Source: Brevibacillus agri
GTDB taxonomy: Bacteria; Bacillota; Bacilli; Brevibacillales; Brevibacillaceae
DNA length: 64,000 nucleotides
Reading direction: 5' to 3'
NCBI RefSeq assembly: GCF_004117055.1
Contig: NZ_CP026363.1
Coordinates: 1,651,001 to 1,715,000 of the forward strand
The notes below the pieces were generated by a model. That model made no database searches and had not been told where the DNA came from. It was given only the letters and a program-made list of their open reading frames with translations. Positions 35,404 to 43,766 of this stretch are shown in pieces. The position numbers and the translations under genes are program-made. The stretch's first letter is position 1; each line of letters starts with the position of its first letter.

Positions 35404-35796
35404 ATGGAATACATGGCCTTATGGTTCATCTTGGGCATCATTTTTATGCTGTTATGGACGACAAAAGGGATAAAGGGCTGGGTCAAGGCCGCTGTAATCG
35501 TCTATTATATCGTTCTGTCGTACGTGTTCATCTCACGCAAGGAAGCAATTTACGCGGAGTATCATACGCTGCCGGTGCCGGAGCAATTTTGGGACAACAA
35601 TTCGGCGTGGGTCGAGTCCATGCTCGGATTTTTCTTTGTTCCGTTTCTGCTCGTGCTGCTGTTCAACTACTACGGTTGGTTCAAGGCTGCCCGTGGAACG
35701 GCGCAAAAATTTTGGATCGCGCTCTCGATTGTTCCGGCAGGGGTTGTGTATGCGTGTCTTTTTTTCATCTTTAGCATGTACGGGTATCGTCCATAA
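35404..35796 (+). CDS. Four-helix membrane protein, unknown function
   Basis: The 130-residue product has hydrophobic segments at about residues 4-18, 27-44, 70-90 and 101-123. A short polar loop (KEAIYAEYHTLPVPEQFWDN) lies between the second and third. No family recognised. AGGAGGG lies just before the ATG. It stands alone, flanked by a divergent tagO and a separate acetyltransferase gene. Confidence 0.7.
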   Translation: MEYMALWFILGIIFMLLWTTKGIKGWVKAAVIVYYIVLSYVFISRKEAIYAEYHTLPVPEQFWDNNSAWVESMLGFFFVPFLLVLLFNYYGWFKAARGTAQKFWIALSIVPAGVVYACLFFIFSMYGYRP

Positions 35797-35938
35797 CGGA
35801 TCGGTGATATATGTATGTTAATTTTCCTTACATAAAATGTTCCGTTTTAACTGACAGCGCTCCGTTTCTCGGTTATAGTGGTGCTAAAGGATACAGAATA
35901 ATCACGCACATAGCGAAACGTAACGGAGGGGACAAAGC

Positions 35939-36457
35939 ATGACGCCAGGTTTATCGTATCGAGAAGTGATCCAGCCAACGGAGCAGGAGCTTCGCGAGCT
36001 GGCCGGGCTGCTGGTGGATGTCGTAGCGGATGGGGCTTCCGTCGGGTTTTTGCCGCCACTGGCCTGGGAAGAAGCATACGCCTACTGGGCCTCGGTAACG
36101 GGCGAGCAGGTGGTAGTCTGGGTGGCAGCCAATGAAAACGGCATCGTCGGGACAGTCCAGCTCCACCTGGCTGAGCGGCCAAACGGACGGCATCGGGCGG
36201 AAATCGCCAAGCTGATGGTGCATCCTTCCGCGCAGCGGCAAGGCATTGGCCGCACGCTGATGCTGCTTGCACAGGCGCGGGCGCTGGCCGAGAACCGCAG
36301 CCTGCTCGTTTTGGATACGCGCGCCGAAGATCCGTCCAATCGGCTGTATCAGGCGATGGGGTACCAAGAGGGCGGGAGAATCCCGCACTACGCCATGTCT
36401 GCTGACGGCAGCCTGCACGACACGGTGATCTACTACAAACTCATCGGCTCGCAGTAA
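35939..36457 (+). CDS. GNAT family N-acetyltransferase
   Basis: The 172-residue protein has the acetyl-CoA loop LMVHPSAQRQGIGRTLM and the C-terminal DTRAEDPSNRLYQAMGYQEG typical of GNAT enzymes. This type includes small-molecule and antibiotic acetyltransferases; the substrate is unknown. ACGGAGGGG lies before the ATG. A short terminator follows at 36489. Confidence 0.82.
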   Translation: MTPGLSYREVIQPTEQELRELAGLLVDVVADGASVGFLPPLAWEEAYAYWASVTGEQVVVWVAANENGIVGTVQLHLAERPNGRHRAEIAKLMVHPSAQRQGIGRTLMLLAQARALAENRSLLVLDTRAEDPSNRLYQAMGYQEGGRIPHYAMSADGSLHDTVIYYKLIGSQ

Positions 36458-36488
36458 AACGTAAGCAGCAGCGAAAAGCAGCGCCAAG

Positions 36489-36514
36489 CGGACGAAGTGA
36501 CGTCCGTGTTTTTT
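36489..36514 (+). terminator. Intrinsic terminator
   Basis: CGGACG pairs with CGTCCG around a 6-nt loop, followed by TG and six T residues. Confidence 0.7.
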
Positions 36515-36521
36515 CTTTCGC

Positions 36522-36550
36522 TTGACAAACCGACCGACGGTTTGTATAGT
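36522..36550 (+). promoter_or_regulatory. Promoter with embedded TetR-type operator
   Basis: TTGACA (36522-36527), a 17-bp spacer and TATAGT (36545-36550) make a strong sigma-A promoter. The spacer holds ACAAACCG-N5-CGGTTTGT (36525-36545), an 8-bp perfect dyad. This is the classic place for autorepression by the TetR protein encoded next. Confidence 0.82.
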
Positions 36551-36597
36551 GGTCGTAAGGAACCGACTTCCATGTCCATTTTCTACAGGAGGATACT

Positions 36598-37188
36598 ATG
36601 TCATCGATTCATCAAAACCCCAGCTTCCAATTGCTGCTGACGGCGACAGAGGAATTGATTTTGGAAAAAGGATGCCAGCAGACGACGTTGCAGGACATCA
36701 TGAAGCGTTCAGGCTTGTCCAAGGGAGCGATCTACCATTACGTAAAAAGCAAGGATGAACTGCTCGGCTTGCTGTTGCAAAGACGTTTTGCCGCCATCAG
36801 CCAGCGGTTTTACCAAACCGTAAAAGAAGGGGGAAGCGAATTGACGGGGGCACTCGGGAGTATCTCGCAGGGCTTGCGCCACATTCACAACCCGCGCGAT
36901 GTGACGAATCTGATCCTGATTTACTTGCTGAGCAAAAGAGAAGACCCGGTGATTGGCGAGATGCTTGCCAAGCTGCACGAGGAGAGCATCCAGACGTCGA
37001 AGGAATGGATCGAGGTTGGGCAGCGGGCTGGAGTGATCCCGGCCACGCTCGATGCGGAGAAGGTCGCGATTTTTTTCACGATGATTACGTACGGCATCCG
37101 GATGAAGACGCAAATCGCGCCGAATGCGAGCGGACTGACTGTCGATGAAGTGCATCAGATCATGTATCAGACGCTGACCAATGGTTAG
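36598..37188 (+). CDS. TetR family transcriptional regulator
   Basis: The 196-residue protein has the TetR helix-turn-helix (TTLQDIMKRSGLSKGAIYHYVKSKDELL) in residues about 25-55 and an all-helical ligand domain. It most likely represses its own promoter through the dyad at 36525-36545 and controls the downstream membrane protein gene, whose start lies 19 bp after its stop. AGGAGG-like sequence precedes the ATG. Confidence 0.88.
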   Translation: MSSIHQNPSFQLLLTATEELILEKGCQQTTLQDIMKRSGLSKGAIYHYVKSKDELLGLLLQRRFAAISQRFYQTVKEGGSELTGALGSISQGLRHIHNPRDVTNLILIYLLSKREDPVIGEMLAKLHEESIQTSKEWIEVGQRAGVIPATLDAEKVAIFFTMITYGIRMKTQIAPNASGLTVDEVHQIMYQTLTNG

Positions 37189-37207
37189 CAGAGGGGGAAA
37201 CAGCGCC

Positions 37208-37900
37208 ATGCTTCTTTTCTCGATTTTCAAAGTGATTCACATCATCGCCGGATTTACCGCCTTGCTCGTATTCTGGCTGCCAATCGTCACCAAAAAGGGC
37301 GGAAAGGCGCACGTGCGCTCAGGCTGGGTCTACGTGATCGCGATGGGAACAGTCGCGATCTCGGCCCTCGTCATGGGCATCTGGCGGATCGGATTCGATC
37401 CGGACAAAACGGTCGAGTCCGTCGCCTTCGCCTGGTTCCTCATTTTCATCTCGATTTTGAGCTCGGCGACAGCCTGGTACGGGATTCGCGTGCTGCGGTA
37501 CAAAAACCGCAAAGCGGCGCATCGCCAACCGGTCGACCTGCTATTTCCCGCTTTGCTGGTCGCCTCGGGCGCAGCCATGAGCCTGTACGGGGCGACGATC
37601 GACTTTACCCTGCTGACCTGGTTTCCGTTCATCGGGATTTTCCTCGGCACGACGCAGCTTGTGTACTGGCTGCGGCCGCCGGGGCGAAAGCTCCACTGGT
37701 GGTTTGAGCATCTGGGAGGAATGCTCGGCTGCTGTATCGCGACGATTACGGCCTTTACCGTATTCGGTGCGCCGCGCCTGCTCGGCCTAAGCTCTGTTCA
37801 CCCGCTCGTCTGGTTTATGCCGACGATCGTCCTCGTCCCCTGTATCATCGGATTTTCCCGCTATTACCACAAAAAATTCAACTCATCCAAAAGCGCATGA
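37208..37900 (+). CDS. DUF2306-like multi-pass membrane protein
   Basis: The 230-residue protein has about seven hydrophobic segments, an early HIIAGFTALLVFWLPIVTKKGG followed by AHVRSGWVYVIAM, and HWWFEHLGGML later. Histidines in helices and the H-x-x-x-G pattern recall DUF2306/cytochrome-b561-like membrane proteins. It is the likely target of the TetR regulator. The ATG at 37208 is chosen because AGAGGGGG lies upstream. Confidence 0.7.
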   Translation: MLLFSIFKVIHIIAGFTALLVFWLPIVTKKGGKAHVRSGWVYVIAMGTVAISALVMGIWRIGFDPDKTVESVAFAWFLIFISILSSATAWYGIRVLRYKNRKAAHRQPVDLLFPALLVASGAAMSLYGATIDFTLLTWFPFIGIFLGTTQLVYWLRPPGRKLHWWFEHLGGMLGCCIATITAFTVFGAPRLLGLSSVHPLVWFMPTIVLVPCIIGFSRYYHKKFNSSKSA

Positions 37901-37908
37901 CTGCATCG

Positions 37909-37949
37909 GCAAAGCTTCCTCGATGAATGAGGGGGCTTTGCTATTTTTC
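37909..37949 (+). terminator. Intrinsic terminator
   Basis: GCAAAGC-TTCCTC pairs with GAGGGG-GCTTTGC and is followed by a T-rich tract. Confidence 0.8.
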
Positions 37950-38053
37950 TAAAAGCCAGTGCCAAAAGTTTTCTGGAAAAAACGAAACTTTCCAGCTATT
38001 GGCTCGTCTCATTGAAAGAGTAAATTTCGTCCCGAGAGAAAGGAAGGTTGGAA

Positions 38054-38590
38054 ATGGCGAAACTGTCTTTGGCAGCACTTGTTCCGTTGCGTTCAGATAT
38101 TGCCCACAAGGTCAGCGAGCTCGATCAGGAGCGCGAAAAAAACGCCTTCTGCGTCTATGTGAAAGGCGAGCAAGCGGAGGAGCCGACTCGTTCGTTTGCG
38201 CTCATCACGGAAGAGCTGGAGGAAGCGCGCGAAGACTTCCGCGTCATTGACGAGCTGATCCACAGCGCCAATCTCGCCCACAAAATCACCTGGAACAATC
38301 AGGAGATCAGCCTTTTTACTGCGATGCAGATTGCGAAGCATATGCGCAAGGAAGCTGCCTCGCTGAAGCGATACGGTTCGATGAAAAAAGAGGAACTGAA
38401 TACGGGTGGCTACTTCAATGGCGGGGACAAGACGATCACGCGCGCCATGTACGACATTGAAAAAGCGCGGGAAAGCGGCTTGAAGCTGGAGAGAAAAGTC
38501 AAGCGCTTGTCCCAGTTGATTGAAGACGAATGCCACAACATTTTTCTGGAGTTTCCGCAGGCCGAAAAATATATCGAGCTGGAAGACTAG
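38054..38590 (+). CDS. Helical protein, possibly DIP1984-related
   Basis: The 178-residue protein is highly charged and helical. It starts MAKLSLAALVPLRSDIAHKV and has RVIDELIHSANLAHKITWNN in the middle. This order (KL..AL..R.DL, then INRTN/NSAN) resembles the DIP1984 family, but weakly. AAGGAAGG lies six bases before the ATG. No operon partners. Function unknown. Confidence 0.6.
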   Translation: MAKLSLAALVPLRSDIAHKVSELDQEREKNAFCVYVKGEQAEEPTRSFALITEELEEAREDFRVIDELIHSANLAHKITWNNQEISLFTAMQIAKHMRKEAASLKRYGSMKKEELNTGGYFNGGDKTITRAMYDIEKARESGLKLERKVKRLSQLIEDECHNIFLEFPQAEKYIELED

Positions 38591-38608
38591 GCACAGCTTC
38601 ATGTGCTT

Positions 38609-38644
38609 AGCTTAGAAAACGTAACGGATTGCGTTTTGTAAGCT
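38609..38644 (+). terminator. Stem-loop after the helical protein gene
   Basis: AGCTTA-G-AAAACG and CGTTTT-G-TAAGCT pair with one central mismatch. There is no clear T tract. The following 38645-38890 holds no gene I can support. Confidence 0.5.
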
Positions 38645-38893
38645 GAGTACATCTCAGCCACAGGAAATCGCGGACAACGCCTATCCTTGTGCGAGACAAG
38701 GACCCCTATGAGCGCTGGTCGCTCGTAGAAATGTATGACAGAGCATACGTGCTAATCCTAATTTGTATGGGTAGAACGAATCGCCAGACGCCTATTCGGT
38801 TCATCGGTTACTCGTTCGATTCGGCTGGACAACCGCGAACACCAACCTCCCTATTTCGTCCCGTTTCCTGTGCCTTATTCTGAAAATCCAACT

Positions 38894-38922
38894 CCTTCTC
38901 TTTCGGCAGAGAAGGTTTTTTT
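38894..38922 (+). terminator. Intrinsic terminator-like hairpin
   Basis: CCTTCTC pairs with GAGAAGG around an 8-nt loop and is followed by seven T residues, directly before the M20 remnant. Confidence 0.7.
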
Positions 38923-38934
38923 ATGCCGCCACGC

Positions 38935-39150
38935 TACAATTCCCCTGGGACACGACGGACATACGGCGCTCTTGCTCGCCGTCGCGAAATGGATGGCTGA
39001 AAACCGGGAAGCGGTCAAGCCAAACATCGTGTTTTTGTGCGGAAAAAAAAGAGCGCCTATCCGCATCATCACCCCAAATTTGATATCGACGAGGAAGAGA
39101 TCGGCACGGCTATTGATCTGTTTCTGAATCTGGTCAAGCATTTCGCGTGA
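38935..39150 (+). pseudogene. M20 amidohydrolase/peptidase remnant
   Basis: GHDGHTALLLAVAKWMAENR and VKPNIVFLCG are the zinc-site region of M20 amidohydrolases. After 39045 the frame changes and AYPHHHPKFDIDEEEIGTAI and then LVKHFA give the usual C-terminus with its last zinc histidine. Most of the gene (N-terminus and the central lid domain) is missing, so only two stubs remain. Confidence 0.8.
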
Positions 39151-39157
39151 CTAGCGG

Positions 39158-39191
39158 CAAGCGATTCCTGTTTGGGGATCGCTTGTTTTTT
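39158..39191 (+). terminator. Intrinsic terminator
   Basis: CAAGCGAT and ATCGCTTG pair with a short extension; six T residues follow. It ends the M20 remnant. Confidence 0.75.
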
Positions 39192-39268
39192 CTTCCGCGG
39201 CGAAAAGGGCTGCCGCTTCCCGGGCGCTACTTATGCTACTATGGAAGAAAAAAGGAAGTGAACGGCCG

Positions 39269-39919
39269 ATGAAGCTGCAAAAGGTGACGTTGACGACGAG
39301 CAAGCCGGAAGAACTGCTGGCTTTTTACACGCAAGTTTTGCACATGCCGCTGATCGAAAGCACGCCCCGCTCGTTTGCCGTATCGGTAGGGGAAGCCACA
39401 CTGGCTTTTCAGCGGGCGGAGCAAAAGCCGTTTTACCATTTTGCCTGCGGCATCGCGGAGCGGGCGTTCGATTCGTATGCGGAAGCGATCAGACAGCGCG
39501 GCATCGTTTTACGCAGCAAAGACGGGCAGGAGGTCATGCAGTCGTACACGTGGAAAGGAAAGCAGCTCTACTTCGCAGACCCGGAAGGAAACATTTTGGA
39601 GCTGCTGGCTTTTCCGACAGAGGCGAAGACGGATTGGCTCTCGATTCAGGAAGTCGGCATGCCCGTTCCCGATGTCGCCGCATTCGCGGCTTCGCTCGCC
39701 CCGATCCCGAGCGAATTTGAGGCTGAATCGGAAGTCTTTCGCTTTTACGGCGATCAGGACGGCGTGCTCGTGCTGGTAAAAGCAAACCGCCCGTGGTATC
39801 CGACCGACAGAGGGGCCACCATCCATCCTATCGCGATCGAGCTTGCGCCTGAGCCTGAGCGGGGACAGCAGGGGCTTGTGCATACGAGTCCGCCGTTGCC
39901 GTACCGGATCGTCTGCTGA
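39269..39919 (+). CDS. VOC/glyoxalase superfamily protein, two-domain
   Basis: The 216-residue protein starts MKLQKVTLTTSKPEELLAFY, the first beta-alpha unit of a VOC domain. It continues FADPEGNILELLAF, the metal-side strand. A second, less complete VOC half follows (VGMPVPDVAAFAASL, YGDQDGVLVLVK). Such proteins include glyoxalases, dioxygenases and drug-binding proteins. AAGGAAGTGA before the ATG at 39269 sets the start. Confidence 0.8.
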   Translation: MKLQKVTLTTSKPEELLAFYTQVLHMPLIESTPRSFAVSVGEATLAFQRAEQKPFYHFACGIAERAFDSYAEAIRQRGIVLRSKDGQEVMQSYTWKGKQLYFADPEGNILELLAFPTEAKTDWLSIQEVGMPVPDVAAFAASLAPIPSEFEAESEVFRFYGDQDGVLVLVKANRPWYPTDRGATIHPIAIELAPEPERGQQGLVHTSPPLPYRIVC

Positions 39920-39943
39920 ACGGAACGGTTGCCGACTGCGTTC

Positions 39944-40030
39944 CAAAGACAGAGAAGTGGCGCTGCGGGAAATCAGCATCGTGTTTGCTACGCTGATCGG
40001 CGTCGTCTGGCTCAAGGAGCAGACACGCAC
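39944..40030 (+). pseudogene. EamA/DMT transporter fragment
   Basis: The stretch encodes REVALREISIVFATLIGVVW followed by LKEQT, the hallmark end of an EamA repeat (AREVSIVFATLIGVLFLKE). Nothing before or after completes the gene, so this is a relic of about 30 codons. Confidence 0.7.
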
Positions 40031-40037
40031 GCATAAA

Positions 40038-40098
40038 AAAACACCTTCAAGATTGTCCCCGATCTTGCGAAATGATCGGATCGTCTTGAAGGTGTTTT
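40038..40098. terminator. Long bidirectional terminator
   Basis: A 15-bp perfect outer stem (AAAACACCTTCAAGA) encloses a second stem CCGATC/GATCGG. It lies just after the DJ-1-type gene (minus) and the EamA relic (plus). Confidence 0.85.
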
Positions 40099-40136
40099 CA
40101 TCTGTTTCACATGCTTGGGATCAGTTTCGGCAGAGA

Positions 40137-41522
40137 TTACAGCGTGCGCTTGTGCAAACAGCAAATCGATTTCTTGGCAATGAACTTGCGATCAATGAAA
40201 AATGCCGTAAAGAAAGCAAGAGCGAGAGTAAGCAGCAGGTGCGCATAGGTCATGAGAGGAAGCGCACTGCCTTCCAGCTTGATATTGTCGAAGCGGTATT
40301 CCAAACGCTTTACGCCATGCCGGGCTGTCAGCAGGTCTTCCTGCTTGGCCAGGTCTTCCAATGGAGCTTCAAACACATAACGGTTGGGAGAATCGGCGTG
40401 AATGAGCAGAGTCACATCGGCCTTGCCTTTTTCATTCCAAAACTTGATGTCATCGTGAGCCAGCGAAGGCGCGTCGCCGCCAGGGATAATCATTTTATCC
40501 AATTGTGGCGCATTCTCGATGGTGTGTCGTGCCACGATGTTGAGGTGATGCTTGGTCGTAAGCGGTGTCATCGTCCTCGAAATGGTCCGAACGCGTGTCG
40601 TTCCTGTGTCCGCGTACGAGTCAAAGATCGAAGACAGGGCCAGTTCTTCCATGCCGTCATAGAGCAGCACGCCCATTTGCTTTTTCTGCCAGCGGAATGT
40701 GCTATTCAGAATGTAGGTGGAAAATTTGTAGTCGAGAACAAACGGTTCCACTTTTGGATTCGCGACAAATTCGTAATTCGGATAGCTGATTTGTTTGGCA
40801 ATGCTTGCTGCTGTCGGCTCGCCCACTTGCTGCGAGATGAGGTGAAGCACCGCATCGATACCAGCCGTTTGACCGGATGAAGTCAGCGTATTTCCTTCGT
40901 GGACATATCTCACATCCTCTACCCAAGTCGTATCCGGGTAGAATACTCGCAATGACGGAATCGCTTGCCAGTGAGACGCAGCCGATTTTCCTTTCAGCAG
41001 ACCGGCATCAGCCAGGTTGCCTGACCCCCCGCAAATGCTCAGGAAAGTGGTATCGCTGTTAGCGTGTTTCTGAATCCACTCGCGGGTAGGGGCATATGTC
41101 GCTTCAGCGATAATGGGCATAAACGGGACTACGATTACGTCAGGGTCTTTCCCCAACAGAGCATCCAACTCTGCATACGTGTAGTGCGGGACGACATCGA
41201 GTCCGCCTGACAGAGCTTTGAGGTCTTTGTCGGGTGCGACAGCATAGACATTATACGCTTCTGTCATCGAGAGCAGCGTGTACGGAATGAGAAAATCGAA
41301 ATCCTCTGTTGTAATCGAAGAATCTCCCAAGACGACTGCAACGGTAGGTTTCGCCGGATCATGAGGGGGAATGGTGACTCCCTCCAGGGAAGGGACGGCC
41401 TCTTCGCGGAGCGCGTTGTAAAATTCCTTCTGCGTATGGGAATATCCAAGAAAGCCAAGACCGCCTACAAATACAACCAGACTAAGCAGATACACCGCCA
41501 AACGCAACAAAACTTTTTTCAC
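40137..41522 (-). CDS. Membrane-anchored DJ-1/PfpI-type protein
   Basis: The 461-residue protein has an N-terminal membrane helix (about 8-27) and one near the C-terminus (LLLTLALAFFTAFFID). Between them is a DJ-1/PfpI domain with the nucleophile elbow FLSICGGSGNLADAGLLKGK. A second, divergent copy follows (VLLYDGMEELALSSIFDSYAD, DKMIIPGGDAPS) without the cysteine. Single-domain relatives act as glyoxalases, deglycases or chaperones, or precede AraC domains. A GTG start with AGGAGG upstream is clear. It is the next gene after the two-component system and may be its target. Confidence 0.8.
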   Translation of the reverse strand: MKKVLLRLAVYLLSLVVFVGGLGFLGYSHTQKEFYNALREEAVPSLEGVTIPPHDPAKPTVAVVLGDSSITTEDFDFLIPYTLLSMTEAYNVYAVAPDKDLKALSGGLDVVPHYTYAELDALLGKDPDVIVVPFMPIIAEATYAPTREWIQKHANSDTTFLSICGGSGNLADAGLLKGKSAASHWQAIPSLRVFYPDTTWVEDVRYVHEGNTLTSSGQTAGIDAVLHLISQQVGEPTAASIAKQISYPNYEFVANPKVEPFVLDYKFSTYILNSTFRWQKKQMGVLLYDGMEELALSSIFDSYADTGTTRVRTISRTMTPLTTKHHLNIVARHTIENAPQLDKMIIPGGDAPSLAHDDIKFWNEKGKADVTLLIHADSPNRYVFEAPLEDLAKQEDLLTARHGVKRLEYRFDNIKLEGSALPLMTYAHLLLTLALAFFTAFFIDRKFIAKKSICCLHKRTL

Positions 41523-41648
41523 TTTTGATTCCTCCTGTTTACTATACCACCGTAGGGTAATTAGCTTCTAAGAGGAATATAAAGCAGCTATGTGAACTGA
41601 ATATGAACGGGAAACAAAACAAGAAAAAAACCGCACGCTGGCGGTTTT

Positions 41649-43010
41649 TCACTGCGGCAAGGTAACTTCAAACGTCGCTCCTTTTCCTGCTTCACCTAAA
41701 ACCCGAATGTTTCCCCGATGCCCGTCAATGATTTGCTTCACGATGGACAACCCAAGGCCGTTTCCTTTTACGGCAGAATTGCGAGCTTTGTCTACTTTGT
41801 AAAAAGGCTTGAAAATGTGAGCCCTTTCTTCTTCAGGAATCCCGATTCCGTTATCGGAAATGGAAACGATGCACTGATTGCCTTTCTTGACAGCCGTGAT
41901 TTGAATCGTGCCGTTTATAGGTGTGAATTTGATGCTATTGCTCAGCAGATTGATCCACACCTGGCTGAACTGGTCCTCGTCTGCTTCTATCATGAGCGGC
42001 TCCAGATGAAGGTCGAAGTCGATCTGTTTGGTTTCCCAGTGTGGAGCAAGCGCAATCACGACCTTGCGAATCTGCTCGTCGAGACGATACGTCTTGGTGC
42101 GCAGCGGCATGTTCTCTTGCTGCAGTTGGGATAATTGCAGCAAATTTTGGCTCAACCGAGACAGTCTCTCGCTCTCTTCCTCGATAATGGTCAAATAGCG
42201 AAGGCGGTTTTCCTCGCTTACTTCCTTGTGCTTCAACGCCTTTGTGAAACCGGAAATCGAAGTTAAAGGGGAACCGATCTCATGCGAGACGTTGGAGACG
42301 AAATCCCGCCGCATTTGATCCAGCATTCCGAGCTTTTTGGCCATCTGGTTGAAGCTGGCGCTCAAGATTCCGATCTCGTCTTTGCGCTTGATAGGTACTT
42401 CTACTGCGAACTCTCCTTCCGCCATTCGCCGGGTGGCTTCGGTCAATTGAACAATCGGCTTGACCAGGTAACGGGCGGCGATGAGAATCAAAAAGCTTCC
42501 GATGAACAGGATTAAACCGTACAGCAAATGAATCGAATTCATCAATTCTTCGTCAGCGCTGTTTCGTGTCAGCGTCACGAACAAGGCATAAGGCTGTCCG
42601 TCCACCTGAAAAGGCAGGCCAATTACAGGCAGTGCAGCTTCATGGGAAGCAGAAGTGTCGATTCGCAGCAGATCAGTTAGCTTTTCACCAGCGAGGACAC
42701 GCGCGACATCACGAGGCTCCACCTGCAACGAGGTTCCTTTCTCGGCGAGGAGCGGAACGCCCTCTGCATTGTAAAGCTGCGTATGGGTTAGGGAAAGGCC
42801 CGACAAGTGCTGCATGAGCGGAACCAGCTCTGCGGTGGGAGTGGATTGGTAGGTGGCGATCATTTGGCTTCCGTTTTCGATGAGCATGTCTCGGACGATG
42901 CCTTTGGCGCGTTCTTCATACAGCCAGGTCGTAATGAAAAAAGCCGTCACCAGGCTGAGCATGACGATTCCGACGAATACGAGCACGACCCGTGTATAGA
43001 GCGATTTCAT
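41649..43010 (-). CDS. Sensor histidine kinase (HAMP, HisKA, HATPase)
   Basis: The 453-residue kinase has transmembrane helices at about residues 7-28 and 165-187 with a sensor domain between. HAMP follows (LVKPIVQLTEATRRMAEGEF), then HisKA VSNVSHEIGSPLTSI, and HATPase motifs NLLSNSIKFTP, DNGIGIP and GNGLGLSIV. It overlaps the response regulator gene by ATGA. The kinase looks intact, but its partner carries a nonsense codon. Confidence 0.88.
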   Translation of the reverse strand: MKSLYTRVVLVFVGIVMLSLVTAFFITTWLYEERAKGIVRDMLIENGSQMIATYQSTPTAELVPLMQHLSGLSLTHTQLYNAEGVPLLAEKGTSLQVEPRDVARVLAGEKLTDLLRIDTSASHEAALPVIGLPFQVDGQPYALFVTLTRNSADEELMNSIHLLYGLILFIGSFLILIAARYLVKPIVQLTEATRRMAEGEFAVEVPIKRKDEIGILSASFNQMAKKLGMLDQMRRDFVSNVSHEIGSPLTSISGFTKALKHKEVSEENRLRYLTIIEEESERLSRLSQNLLQLSQLQQENMPLRTKTYRLDEQIRKVVIALAPHWETKQIDFDLHLEPLMIEADEDQFSQVWINLLSNSIKFTPINGTIQITAVKKGNQCIVSISDNGIGIPEEERAHIFKPFYKVDKARNSAVKGNGLGLSIVKQIIDGHRGNIRVLGEAGKGATFEVTLPQ

Positions 43011-43693
43011 TGCGCTGTTACCTCCAGTCGATAGCCCAAACCGCGAATCGTCACGATGCGAAATCCGGATTCGGCTTCGGGGAACCGCTCGCGAAGCCGC
43101 TTGATATGCACATCTACCGTTCGTTCGTCCCCTTCATAATCGAGCCCCCAAATTTGTTAGATCAATGTTTCGCGAGTAAATAATTGCCCGGCATAGTTGC
43201 CCAGTTTGTACAGCAGTTCAAATTCTTTCATGGGGATCGTTTTGGTCTGTCCGTCTGCGTATACCACCAGATAGCGTGAACGGTCCAACGAAAGATGGCC
43301 AAGCGTAATGATGTTGGATACCGAAATGCGATACCGCTTGAGCAGTGCCTTTACGCGCAGAACCAGTTCTACGGGATCAAACGGCTTTACCAGATAATCA
43401 TCGGTCCCCAGCTTGAATCCATGGATGCGGTCCTGCGCCTCGCCTTTGGCGGTAATCATGATGATCGGCATATCGCCAAACTCACGCAGTTTGGAGCATA
43501 GCTCCCAGCCGTCCATTTGCGGCATCATGATGTCGATAACCGCCAAATCCACGGCATGATTTTCCGCGTATGCCAATGCGTCTGCTCCATTTGTTTTTTC
43601 TACAATGTCAAACCCCTCGTCTTTTAAGTACAATGCGACCAATTCCCGAATGTGCGGGTCGTCATCGACCACTAATGCCCTTGGCACGCTCAT
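43007..43693 (-). pseudogene. OmpR-family response regulator interrupted by a stop codon
   Basis: The receiver (RALVVDDDPHIRE, phospho-acceptor in DIMMPQMDGW, DDYLVKPFDPVE) and the start of the winged helix are intact. Then LFTRETLI is followed by TAA at 43159-43157. The same frame continues QIWGLDYEGDERTVDVHIKR through GLGYRLEV to the stop overlapping the kinase start. A single codon change (normally Glu or a similar residue) is enough to explain it. The truncated product would lack the recognition helix and should not bind DNA. Confidence 0.85.
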
Positions 43694-43766
43694 CCGCTCC
43701 TTTCCGTTCTGCATATCAGGACCGTCATTACTGCATTTTTACCATTTACTATAGGGCCTTCTGTTT

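Noticed and set aside
38689-38883. A 64-codon frame after the DIP1984-like gene
   Set aside because: No convincing ribosome site, domain or signal; composition resembles non-coding DNA.
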